A DNA stretch of 64,000 bases from Magnetococcales bacterium (lineage in GTDB: Bacteria; Pseudomonadota; Magnetococcia; Magnetococcales; JADFYX01): positions 1-64,000 of the forward strand of contig PEAM01000019.1 in NCBI GenBank assembly GCA_002753565.1, written 5' to 3'. The position numbers were made by a program, and so were the translations under genes. Positions within the stretch are counted from its first letter, which is position 1; each line of letters opens with the position of its first letter. Below are positions 18,174 to 25,898 of this stretch, piece by piece. The notes below the pieces were generated by a model that was not told the DNA's origin, searched no databases, and saw nothing but the letters and a program-made list of their open reading frames with translations.

Positions 18174-18692
18174 GCCTGTTGCCCACGAGTCTGGCAGCAG
18201 CAGGCTTCCCGAAAGTTGGAGTGTGGCAGACAAGCCCAAAACATGTCGTGCACTCCTGATCCTGGTTACCGTATCGGTTGCATGGTTGCAGTTCATTAGA
18301 AAAAAATGAATAAACAGATCATTATCCCTTATTTGGTTGCAATTTATTGATATAAAATAGAAAAAAAGGAATGATTGTGGTGTTTTGTAAGAATAAATCA
18401 ACTAGAATGAAGTAGAAATAAACCAGCTTGGTGAGGGTGTGTGGAATAAATCAACTCTCTCTTACTGCTGTTGGTTGATGGATACAAGAGTTATGGTTGT
18501 TTTTTGTTGGGTATAGTTGATTTTTGCTTGACAATCAGCTTGAAATAGCTGCTATATAGAGTTGCAGCCAAGCCCAAACTTGTCGGCATCTTCTCAATTG
18601 TTTAGGTAAAAACAGCGATCTGGCTACCTCTCAACGCGGTGTTGCGTGTTAGGGCCAGGACAGTCGATTGGATTATAGGAGGTTGCCAGACC
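18174..18692 (+). promoter_or_regulatory. Long flagellin leader with a candidate promoter
   Basis: The 519-base region carries no gene. TTGACA at 18528-18533 and TATATA at 18553-18558 are separated by 19 bases, giving a sigma-70-like but over-spaced promoter with an implied leader of about 125 nt. I do not see a convincing sigma-28 (TAAA/GCCGATAA) or sigma-54 (TGGC/TTGCA) site, although flagellins usually use one. Three phrases of A/T-rich sequence at 18290-18420 could bend DNA. AGGAGG at 18677-18682 is the flagellin ribosome-binding site. Confidence 0.35.
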
Positions 18693-19526
18693 ATGAGCAT
18701 TTCATTCTCCTCAAGCTTTCTAACCACACTGCTTGGACGGAATGTTGCCAATTCAACCAAAGCCCTTTCAAAAAATCTTCAGCGACTCTCGTCGGGGGTC
18801 CGAGTCAATTCGGCGGCTGACGGCGCAACGGACTTGCGGATGGCCGATGCCTTGACCACCCAGATTCGGGGATTGGCGGTTGCCAAGAGGAATACCAACG
18901 ACGGCGTCTCTCTCACCCAGGTGGCAGAGGCGGCTTTGACGGAGACCACCAACGCGCTGCAGAGTATTCGAGAGTATGCTCTGGAGGCCCAGACCAGTAC
19001 CTCCTCCAGCGCCGACCGGCAGACCTTGCAGACGGAGGTCAACGCCATGTTGTCAGAGATCAGCCGTATTGCCACTCAGACCGAGTTTAGCAACCTCCGC
19101 CTCTTGGCCGGCTCTTTTGATGCCATGCAGTTTATGATTGGGGCCGAGAATAACAACACCTTGGATATTACCATCTCTGGTGCCAGCTATTCGGCTTTGG
19201 GATTGGATACCAACAGCGGTATTGGGGTGACAACGGCCAGTGCCGCCAGTGTCACAGTGGCCAACATCGATACGGCCTTGGAACGCATTGCCAATATTCG
19301 CGGACAACTAGGGGGAGCGCAGGCTCGTTTCAGTTCTATTCTTAACCAGATAGATGCAACAACTACAGCCCTTTCAGCAGCCAAGTCGACTCTTCTCGAT
19401 ACGGATGTGGCGGAAGAGTCGGCGGCGATGACCCGAAACGCCATTCTACAGCAGGCCGGTGTTGCGGTTATGGCTCAGGCCAACCTGCAGCCCAAGGTGT
19501 TGCTGCAACTGCTATCGACAGAGTAG
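18693..19526 (+). CDS. fliC: Flagellin
   Basis: The 277-residue protein keeps both conserved ends of flagellin. The N-terminal D0/D1 helices (about 1-140) include L-S-S-G-V-R-V-N-S-A-A-D and R-N-T-N-D-G. The C-terminal D1/D0 helices (about 185-277) include I-R-G-Q-L-G-G-A-Q-A-R-F and N-A-I-L-Q-Q-A-G. The central part is very short (about 40 residues), so there is little or no D2/D3 domain. Ser/Thr are frequent in residues 90-185 and could carry legionaminic-type sugars from the Maf pathway. ATG 18693 follows a strong AGGAGG; an upstream in-frame start lacks flagellin character. It forms the filament after export by the flagellar type III apparatus. Confidence 0.95.
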   Translation: MSISFSSSFLTTLLGRNVANSTKALSKNLQRLSSGVRVNSAADGATDLRMADALTTQIRGLAVAKRNTNDGVSLTQVAEAALTETTNALQSIREYALEAQTSTSSSADRQTLQTEVNAMLSEISRIATQTEFSNLRLLAGSFDAMQFMIGAENNNTLDITISGASYSALGLDTNSGIGVTTASAASVTVANIDTALERIANIRGQLGGAQARFSSILNQIDATTTALSAAKSTLLDTDVAEESAAMTRNAILQQAGVAVMAQANLQPKVLLQLLSTE

Positions 19527-19549
19527 CCGTTGCGTCAAACTAAAACGGT

Positions 19550-19599
19550 CACGATTGGGACTCTGCTCTCTGGAGCCCCAATCGTGTCGCTTTTTATTT
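19550..19599 (+). terminator. Rho-independent terminator of flagellin
   Basis: The 10-bp stem CACGATTGGG with CCCAATCGTG is followed after four bases by TTTTTATTT. It is 24 bp past the flagellin stop and just before the convergent dioxygenase gene. Confidence 0.9.
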
Positions 19600-19624
19600 C
19601 ACGATTTAACCAACCTTCCCGCTG

Positions 19625-20521
19625 TTAGATTTTAACACCAACCCGGTCATGGCAACGAAGCCGATAGAGAACCCGCTTAGGCCCCCCATCCAGATCCTTA
19701 AATGCCCCACGGGTGTGCAGCACATTATTGCTGATCAACCCTAATCCAGCCTCCAGCCGCCCTTCAAAAAGATAGGGAGAGGGGTGGTTCAAAAAGTGGG
19801 TCAAGGCCGCCAATGCCTCCCTGACCAGGTCGGAATCTTTCCAGCGGATGCTGATGGTTCTGGCCGTATAACGCATGTGTAGATGGCCATGATCAGGGTC
19901 AACGGAAAAAACCGGCCCGGTCCGGTCTGGCCGAGCAACCCGCTCCCCCTCCATTCGAGCCGGAATGGTCATCACCTCCGGGTCCATGAGTGCACGGATA
20001 AAATCGGGGTTTTGATCCCGCAGGTGAATATAGGCGATCTCATGGTCAATCAACGCGTTCTCTCCTCCCTCGTGCGCCGAACGCTCGCAGTAGAGAGCCA
20101 GAGTCTGAACCTGATTGTTTGCGGTGTTATAATACCCATCCGTGTGCCAACCAATTTGAGCCTGACGATAGGGAATATAGTCGGCAAAGGTTGCCTGGGC
20201 AGCTCCACCCGGAGAGAGCTTGGAGAGCCCCCCGGTATCTGCCCCTAAATTGCGATCAATTTCCGTTACACCCAACTGCCTCAGCAGCGCCGGCAGAGGA
20301 TTTTCGGTAATCAACTCCGGCTGTTTGACCGCATAAATCACCATATTGGTCTTGGCACAAATCGCCAGCAAAGCGGTTCGCTCCTGGTCGCTCAGCTCAA
20401 AGGGGTTTTGAACCTCAACAATGAGATCAGACAACGTCTGGGGATAGCCAGCCAGCTTCTTTTCTCGCCATGTTTGGTAGGCCTGCTCATTATCTAAGGT
20501 AAAAATAGAACGGTTCGGCAT
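19625..20521 (-). CDS. TauD/TfdA-family Fe(II)/2-oxoglutarate dioxygenase
   Basis: The 298-residue protein shows the double-stranded beta-helix iron triad, H126-x-D128 in W-H-T-D-G and a distal His (H269) in N-N-V-L-H-T-R, with a basic residue downstream for 2-oxoglutarate. Members hydroxylate taurine, sulfonates, amino acids or gamma-butyrobetaine. It starts at ATG 20521 with GAGGTG upstream and lies downstream of the dsr terminator on the same strand. A link to sulfur metabolism (releasing sulfite from a sulfonate) is attractive because of the neighbourhood. The substrate pocket cannot be read from sequence alone, and it may simply be a carnitine/TmlH-like enzyme. Confidence 0.8.
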   Translation of the reverse strand: MPNRSIFTLDNEQAYQTWREKKLAGYPQTLSDLIVEVQNPFELSDQERTALLAICAKTNMVIYAVKQPELITENPLPALLRQLGVTEIDRNLGADTGGLSKLSPGGAAQATFADYIPYRQAQIGWHTDGYYNTANNQVQTLALYCERSAHEGGENALIDHEIAYIHLRDQNPDFIRALMDPEVMTIPARMEGERVARPDRTGPVFSVDPDHGHLHMRYTARTISIRWKDSDLVREALAALTHFLNHPSPYLFEGRLEAGLGLISNNVLHTRGAFKDLDGGPKRVLYRLRCHDRVGVKI

Positions 20522-20552
20522 TCTGACACCTCGTAATAGAATACATTAAGAC

Positions 20553-20586
20553 AAAAAAAGGCTAGGGATCAGAGAGATCCCCAGCC
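20553..20586 (-). terminator. Rho-independent terminator of the dsr unit
   Basis: On the minus strand GGCTGGGGATC, a short loop and GATCCCTAGCC are followed by seven T residues. It is about 85 bp past the dsrL stop, before the dioxygenase gene. Confidence 0.85.
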
Positions 20587-20669
20587 CGATCAGGATATGA
20601 AAAGAACAGGCGCGTAGACTAATCAACCAACCCGGCCAGAAGCCCTATCGACCAGAGGCGGGTCGGCTC

Positions 20670-22547
20670 TCACAGGCCCATGCCCATCTGGATATAACCA
20701 CATGGGCAGGCCTCATGGCAAACATGGCAGCCGTTACAGCGGGTATAGTCCGTATGCATGAATTTCCCCTTGGGTCTCTTATAGTCCCGCTCAATGGCCT
20801 CACGAGGACAGAAAATCCGGCACTGGTCACACCCAAAACAGAGACCGCAACTCATGCAGCGAGCCGCCTCGGCAACCGCTTCATCAAAGCTGATGGTGGT
20901 GGTGGTCTCGCCAAACCCCTTGATCGCCTCTTCAACCGGGGTCTGCTTCTCCTCTGCTCGAGGTGCGGCTGGATAATAATCCATGCGCATCTCATTGGTT
21001 TTAATCGATTTGGTCCGCCCTGGTGGCTTATAGACAGTGCCGTTTAGAAAAGCATGGATGGCACGAGCCGCCTTGCGACCATGACCCACAGATCGGGTGG
21101 AGATGCCCAGCCCCAACACATCACCACCGGCAAACACACCGGCCGTTTTGGTCGCATGGGTCTTGTCGGCATCCACCCAGCCCCATGAGTTGGCAAGGTC
21201 ACCCATTCCCTCTTCTAGCTCTGGTACCTGACCGATACCCATAATAATGGTATCGCACTCAACCATAAATTCCGAACCCTCAATAGGGACCGGACGGCGA
21301 CGACCGGAACCGTCCGGCTCACCCAGCGCCATGCGCTGAACTCTCACGCCGGTTGCTCGCCCCCCTTCCGTCAGGATGGCCACCGGGGTGGTGAGCAGCT
21401 CAAACTTGATACCCTCCTGTTCGGCCTCCACCACATCTTTGGCAATAGCCGGCATCTCGTCTTTGGTGCGACGATAGAGAACCGTAACCTGCGCCCCCTC
21501 GGTAATGCGACGGACGGAACGGGCAGAGTCGATGGAGGTTTTTTCGGTAGAGATAACCTGCTCATCACGTTGATCTTTGGCATCCAGAGCCTCACGAGCC
21601 TGTTCGTAGGCCTCCCGGTCGCCAGACTCTTCGGCTTCATCCAGCCTCTCTTGGAGTCGCAACGAGACGCGAGCGGCATCCATGGCACTATCGCCCCCAC
21701 CAACCACCACCACCCGAGAGCCGATATCCACCTTGGCACCGGAGTTGACCCGGTTGAGAAAACTGGCCGCCGTAAAAACATTGGCCGAGTTCTCCCCTTC
21801 CAGCTTCATTTCACTGCCTTTATGGGCGCCGATGGCGACAAAGATGGCATCGAATTGGCTGCGCAGATCTGCATAGGAGATGTCTCGTCCTACACGGGTG
21901 TTGGTTTTAACCTCAACCCCCATATCGATAATTTTTTGATACTCTCCATCCAGCACCGCATCGTTCAGGCGATAGGAGGGGATGCCGTAACGGAGCATGC
22001 CCCCGGTCTTCTCAAAAGCCTCAAACACCGTCACCCCATGGCCCCGGCGGATAAGTTGATAGGCACAAGACATCCCCGCCGGCCCTGAACCGATGACCGC
22101 TATTTTTTTACCGGATTTTTCGTCGGTCAACCGTTTGAGGGGCAGATTGTTTCTTAAACCGTGATCCCCAATAAACCGCTCCATGTTGTTGATGGAGACA
22201 GCGCCATCCTCTTTCTCTTTTCTGTTGCAACCGGTTTCGCAAGGATGAGGGCAGATCCGCCCATGAATAGCCGGCATGGGGTTGGAGTCGACCAGATTGG
22301 CCCAAGCCTCGTCCATCACCTGCTCCTGGTTCTTCTTCAGCAATTTGGCCTGGGCGATGGTGGTGAGATAGCCCCGAATATCCTCATTGGCAGGGCAGGC
22401 GTCCCGACAAGGGGGGAGCCTCTGTACATAGGTGGGACATTTCCAACTGGCGCCGTTGCGAACAACAAACGCCTCCCGGTCTCCAGCGTCTAGAGAGGCT
22501 TCTACTTCCTCTCTGGTTTTTTGTTTTAGAATAGTTGTTTCGAGCAT
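20670..22547 (-). CDS. dsrL: DsrL: NAD(P)-linked iron-sulfur flavoprotein of sulfur oxidation
   Basis: The 625-residue protein resembles the small subunit of glutamate synthase. Cysteines occur in residues 47-51 and later C-E-T-G-C-N-R. An FAD site (G-S-G-P-A-G-M-S) lies near 155 and an NAD(P) site (G-G-G-D-S-A-M-D) near 285. The C-terminus adds two ferredoxin-like Cys groups: C567, C570, C573, C576, C580 and C604-C607-C610-C614. That C-terminal ferredoxin distinguishes DsrL from GltD. In sulfur oxidisers DsrL interacts with DsrAB and passes electrons to NAD(P)+. It lies 52 bp after dsrB on the same strand, which is the strongest support. Confidence 0.9.
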   Translation of the reverse strand: MLETTILKQKTREEVEASLDAGDREAFVVRNGASWKCPTYVQRLPPCRDACPANEDIRGYLTTIAQAKLLKKNQEQVMDEAWANLVDSNPMPAIHGRICPHPCETGCNRKEKEDGAVSINNMERFIGDHGLRNNLPLKRLTDEKSGKKIAVIGSGPAGMSCAYQLIRRGHGVTVFEAFEKTGGMLRYGIPSYRLNDAVLDGEYQKIIDMGVEVKTNTRVGRDISYADLRSQFDAIFVAIGAHKGSEMKLEGENSANVFTAASFLNRVNSGAKVDIGSRVVVVGGGDSAMDAARVSLRLQERLDEAEESGDREAYEQAREALDAKDQRDEQVISTEKTSIDSARSVRRITEGAQVTVLYRRTKDEMPAIAKDVVEAEQEGIKFELLTTPVAILTEGGRATGVRVQRMALGEPDGSGRRRPVPIEGSEFMVECDTIIMGIGQVPELEEGMGDLANSWGWVDADKTHATKTAGVFAGGDVLGLGISTRSVGHGRKAARAIHAFLNGTVYKPPGRTKSIKTNEMRMDYYPAAPRAEEKQTPVEEAIKGFGETTTTISFDEAVAEAARCMSCGLCFGCDQCRIFCPREAIERDYKRPKGKFMHTDYTRCNGCHVCHEACPCGYIQMGMGL

Positions 22548-22599
22548 AGTTTCGACCCCCTGATCGGAAAAATAACCTACAAAACTCCCCTTGATCCGA

Positions 22600-23673
22600 T
22601 CAGAGCCGAACCATGGCAGAGCGATTCAGATTCGACAGGGCTTCCGGGCCATCATCAATGTGATAACGGGTGAAAGGGAATCCGGTCAGCTCGAAAAATT
22701 TGGCCCAACCAATCCGGTCAATCCACTCACCCACCCGCTCCCAAGGTTTGCCGGTCTCTTTGTAGGCGGTCAAAATTTTCTGGACAGCCTCCGAGACCTC
22801 CGGCCAACGAGGAGGGGTGTTGGGGATGCCCCAGACAGCCAGTTTCATGAAGGTGGGCGCACTCCGGGCATTGGACATTTTACCGCCAACCCAGATGGAG
22901 AGGGTGTCGGTCTCGGAGTCACGAATTTCCATGCTGGGACACTGACCATGGCAGGCACCACAATACATGCACTTCTCTTCAACAATCTCGACAGACTCCT
23001 TGCCGTTGACCAGTTTGGGCCGAATGGCCGCCGCTGGACAGATGGCCACCACTTTGGGTAGCTCACAGATTTGCATGTTGTCATGGTCGATGCGAGGGGC
23101 GTGGTGGTGCTGAACGATAATGGATATGTCGCCATGGCTGGCACAGTTGATCTGACAGCAGGAGGAGGAGATGTGGACCCGGTTGGGGAGGTTTTCGGTT
23201 TTGAAATCGTTGATCAAATCGTCCATCAACGCTTTGGTTGAACCGGCAGCATCCGAGCCTGGGAGGTTGCAGTGGAGCCACCCCTGGGTGTGGGCAATGT
23301 TGGAAACCGATGGACCGGTCCCCCCCAAAGGCCAGCCCAGATCATTTTCGATGGCGTCGATGAGTTGATCCAGAATGGCCTCATCTCCGGTTAGAAATTC
23401 AATATTGCTACGGGTTGTAAAGCGCACAAATCCCTCACAATATTGGTCGGCAATATCGGAAATCTTACGCACCGTATCCGCACTCATGGTGCGGGGAGAG
23501 CCGGCCCGAATGGTAAACAGTTTGTCGCCACTATCGGCAACATGCACCAACAGACCGGGCTTGATCCGTTCGTGGTAGTCCCATTTGCCATAATTTTTGG
23601 CCATCAGGGGGTGGAGGTATTGGGTATAATCGGGAGCGCCTTGGTCACGGGGAGCTAATTTTGTCTCACGCAT
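22600..23673 (-). CDS. dsrB: Dissimilatory sulfite reductase subunit beta
   Basis: The 357-residue protein has the sirohaem/iron-sulfur reductase fold with S-S-C-C-Q-I-N-C and a later C-P-A-A-A-I. The inserted ferredoxin domain shows C-M-Y-C-G-A-C-H-G-Q-C-P. It is the DsrB partner of DsrA in an alpha2-beta2 complex that interconverts sulfite and a sulfur-carrier-bound trisulfide using DsrC. GAGGAG precedes ATG 23673. dsrA is 66 bp upstream and dsrL 52 bp downstream. The oxidative (reverse) direction is inferred from dsrL and the absence of sulfate-reducer genes; it is not directly visible. Confidence 0.95.
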   Translation of the reverse strand: MRETKLAPRDQGAPDYTQYLHPLMAKNYGKWDYHERIKPGLLVHVADSGDKLFTIRAGSPRTMSADTVRKISDIADQYCEGFVRFTTRSNIEFLTGDEAILDQLIDAIENDLGWPLGGTGPSVSNIAHTQGWLHCNLPGSDAAGSTKALMDDLINDFKTENLPNRVHISSSCCQINCASHGDISIIVQHHHAPRIDHDNMQICELPKVVAICPAAAIRPKLVNGKESVEIVEEKCMYCGACHGQCPSMEIRDSETDTLSIWVGGKMSNARSAPTFMKLAVWGIPNTPPRWPEVSEAVQKILTAYKETGKPWERVGEWIDRIGWAKFFELTGFPFTRYHIDDGPEALSNLNRSAMVRL

Positions 23674-23739
23674 AGCTGGTATTCTCCTCAGTTATTATCG
23701 AATGCGGCGGTTTGATATCAAGATAGGAAAGGGGTCCAG

Positions 23740-25020
23740 CTAAAGAGTTTCGCTGGATTCCGGCTCTCGATTCCAGACCGGGGGGTCCTGCTTGCGCTCC
23801 CCTTCCATCCGGCTGGGTGCCAGCTCTTCAAACTTGATATAGCCGGTGGTTCGTGGCTGTTTGATCATTCGTGGGTCCGGTTCGATACCGATACCTTTGA
23901 GGAAGTTACCCATGCCGATTCTGTGAATAAACTCACCAATCCGCTCATGATCCATACCGTTGTCGTTCCAGAACTCCCAAACCTCATCGATAAAATCGGT
24001 TAGTTTGACCAGATCCTCGTCGGTCTCCAACTTCATGAAGGGCACCAGAACCGAACTCATGGTATCACCGATTTTCAGGGTACGATGACCACCAACCAAG
24101 ATGGTGACCCCCCGATCTTTACCCGGCTTCAGAGCCTTATGCATCACGTTGAGACAGTGCATGCAGTGAACACAGTTGGCGTCATCTACTTCAATCTCTT
24201 TGGTGGCGGTCTTTAAGGAGATGCAGTTGGTTGGGCAGCGGGTAATGACGTTGTCGATGGTGTAATCCAACCCTTTTTCATCGATAAAGGCGGCTACTTT
24301 GGCCTGGTCAATCTGCATGGGACCCCGCCAGGTTCCAATGATTGGGATGTCGGAACGGACGATGGCATTGGCACAGTCATTGCCGCAACCAGAAAGCTTG
24401 AATTTACATTTATAGACAAACTCCGGGCGATGAAGATATTCGATAAAGGTATCGGTAATATGTTTGGTGGCCTTCATGGTGTCATAGCAGGCCATCTCGC
24501 AGCGGGCCTCACCGACACAGCATTGCAGGGTCCGCATGGCCGCACCAGAGCCACCGATATCCCAACCGTCATTCATCAGATCTTCACAACACTGCAGAGA
24601 GCCTTCATCGTCAAAACCCAGAAGAAGAATATCACCGGACATGCCATGGAACTGAATGATGCCGGCACCGTTTTTTTCGGAAATATCGGCAAGATTTCGC
24701 AGGGCTTTCGTGTTGTATACCCACCCTGGTGGCTCGATGACCCTGACCGTGTGGAAGTTGGCCAGGTCGGGGTATTGATCGGACTTATCCGAAACCCGAG
24801 CAATAATACCGCCACCATAGCCAGAACAGTTGAGGATCTTACCTTGCCAATAGTTCCACTTGGTTTCGTAAGAGTCGTTCAATTGATTGAGAAGCTGAGT
24901 GATAACCGGTCTTTTTTCAGAATATTTTTTCAAGTCTGAAATAAAACTGGGCCAAGGACCCGACTCCAATTCATCCAACATTGGCGTTCTCATTGCCATT
25001 CTCTTCGCATTGTTACCCAT
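23740..25020 (-). CDS. dsrA: Dissimilatory sulfite reductase subunit alpha
   Basis: The 426-residue subunit begins with the family's P-M-L-D-E-L-E-x-G-P-W-P-S-F stretch. Its coupled sirohaem-[4Fe-4S] Cys residues occur in L-Q-C-C-V-G-E-A-R-C and S-G-C-G-N-D-C-A-N-A. The ferredoxin insert shows C-V-H-C-M-H-C. I chose ATG 25020 with AGGAG eleven bases upstream; a GTG 12 bp further up overlaps that ribosome-binding site and was rejected. It is first in dsrA-dsrB-dsrL. The usual dsrEFH-C-MKJOP genes are not in this window, although DsrC and DsrMKJOP are needed for function. Confidence 0.95.
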   Translation of the reverse strand: MGNNAKRMAMRTPMLDELESGPWPSFISDLKKYSEKRPVITQLLNQLNDSYETKWNYWQGKILNCSGYGGGIIARVSDKSDQYPDLANFHTVRVIEPPGWVYNTKALRNLADISEKNGAGIIQFHGMSGDILLLGFDDEGSLQCCEDLMNDGWDIGGSGAAMRTLQCCVGEARCEMACYDTMKATKHITDTFIEYLHRPEFVYKCKFKLSGCGNDCANAIVRSDIPIIGTWRGPMQIDQAKVAAFIDEKGLDYTIDNVITRCPTNCISLKTATKEIEVDDANCVHCMHCLNVMHKALKPGKDRGVTILVGGHRTLKIGDTMSSVLVPFMKLETDEDLVKLTDFIDEVWEFWNDNGMDHERIGEFIHRIGMGNFLKGIGIEPDPRMIKQPRTTGYIKFEELAPSRMEGERKQDPPVWNREPESSETL

Positions 25021-25503
25021 AATGTACGTCACTCCTGATAAAAAATGTCAAAAAAACATGATCGATCCGAGCTCCCAAGTACCGGCAGTAAGCGTGCTGT
25101 TTTTTCTGGGATTGAAACCTGCTGGAAACCAAAATTAGAGCGATACCACTCAAACGCCGACATACTAACCTTACTCTGCTGACACGTTCAATCGGAAAAT
25201 TACCATATTCTAATATTTCCAGTATGACGACCAAGTTGATGACAGGAGATAGACAAATTTTCCGGCAGGAAAATTCTGCTTCATCCTACCCGGCAATCCT
25301 TTCCAGTCCTGGTGGTTAATAATGTAAGCTATATTCTGAACAATTGTAAGCAACTGTATTTACATATGAAATTTATGATGATTTTTTGGCAGAACTCTTG
25401 CGAACAGCTGTCTGGTACCCCACCTGTCATGTTACCCCAAACACCTTGGGGTTGGTTGCGAGGGGGGGAGTCAATATATAAATAATCAATGTGGAGGTCG
25501 CGA
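25021..25503. promoter_or_regulatory. Divergent dsrA/ankyrin control region with inverted repeat
   Basis: The 483-base AT-rich gap holds no gene. A perfect 8-bp inverted repeat AATTTTCC-ggca-GGAAAATT spans 25256-25275, and a third GGAAAATT half-site lies at 25194-25201. CCCCAA-acacc-TTGGGG at 25435-25451 is a small hairpin just ahead of the ankyrin gene. These look like binding sites for a dimeric regulator serving the divergent promoters. No clear -35/-10 pair could be fixed. The regulator is unknown. Confidence 0.4.
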
Positions 25504-25887
25504 ATGAAAATTCCTGGATTAGAACAGTTGGTCCCCGGCTTAATGCTCTCTAGCTACATCGAAACACCCACAAAGGAGATCGACCTTTCAAACCAGGAGT
25601 CCGTTCATTACTCGACCGAAGATCCCATCACCCAAAACCCCGATGCCAGCATTACCCTGCTTGATCAGGGCAACCGGTTGGATAGCATGGACCTTCAAGG
25701 GCAAACAGCTCTGATGTGGGCGGCGATGAATGGCGAAACCGCCATGGCCTCTCGACTGATACGAGCCGGAGCAGATGTGAATGCAACGGATTGGTGGGGA
25801 AGAACAGCCTTTTTTTATGCAGCTAACAACAATCACCGCAAAATCATCAGCTTGCTGATAGAGAGTGGGGCAGACCTGGAGCTATGA
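25504..25887 (+). CDS. Ankyrin-repeat protein
   Basis: The 127-residue protein starts at ATG 25504 after GGAGG with ideal spacing; an in-frame upstream start at 25489 has no site. Residues about 60-127 form two ankyrin repeats with G-Q-T-A-L-M-W-A-A and G-R-T-A-F-F-Y-A-A, each ending in A-G-A-D-V or S-G-A-D-L. The first 55 residues are unlike a repeat and may be a targeting or helical cap. There is no signal peptide. Ankyrins mediate protein binding, so partner and role are unknown. It diverges from dsrA and converges with the kinase gene, whose stop is 12 bp away. Confidence 0.8.
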   Translation: MKIPGLEQLVPGLMLSSYIETPTKEIDLSNQESVHYSTEDPITQNPDASITLLDQGNRLDSMDLQGQTALMWAAMNGETAMASRLIRAGADVNATDWWGRTAFFYAANNNHRKIISLLIESGADLEL

Positions 25888-25898
25888 AAGGGAAGGCT

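Noticed and set aside
18500-18692. Sigma-54 or sigma-28 promoter before flagellin
   Set aside because: Neither the GG-N10-GC pattern nor the TAAA/GCCGATAA pattern was found with proper spacing.
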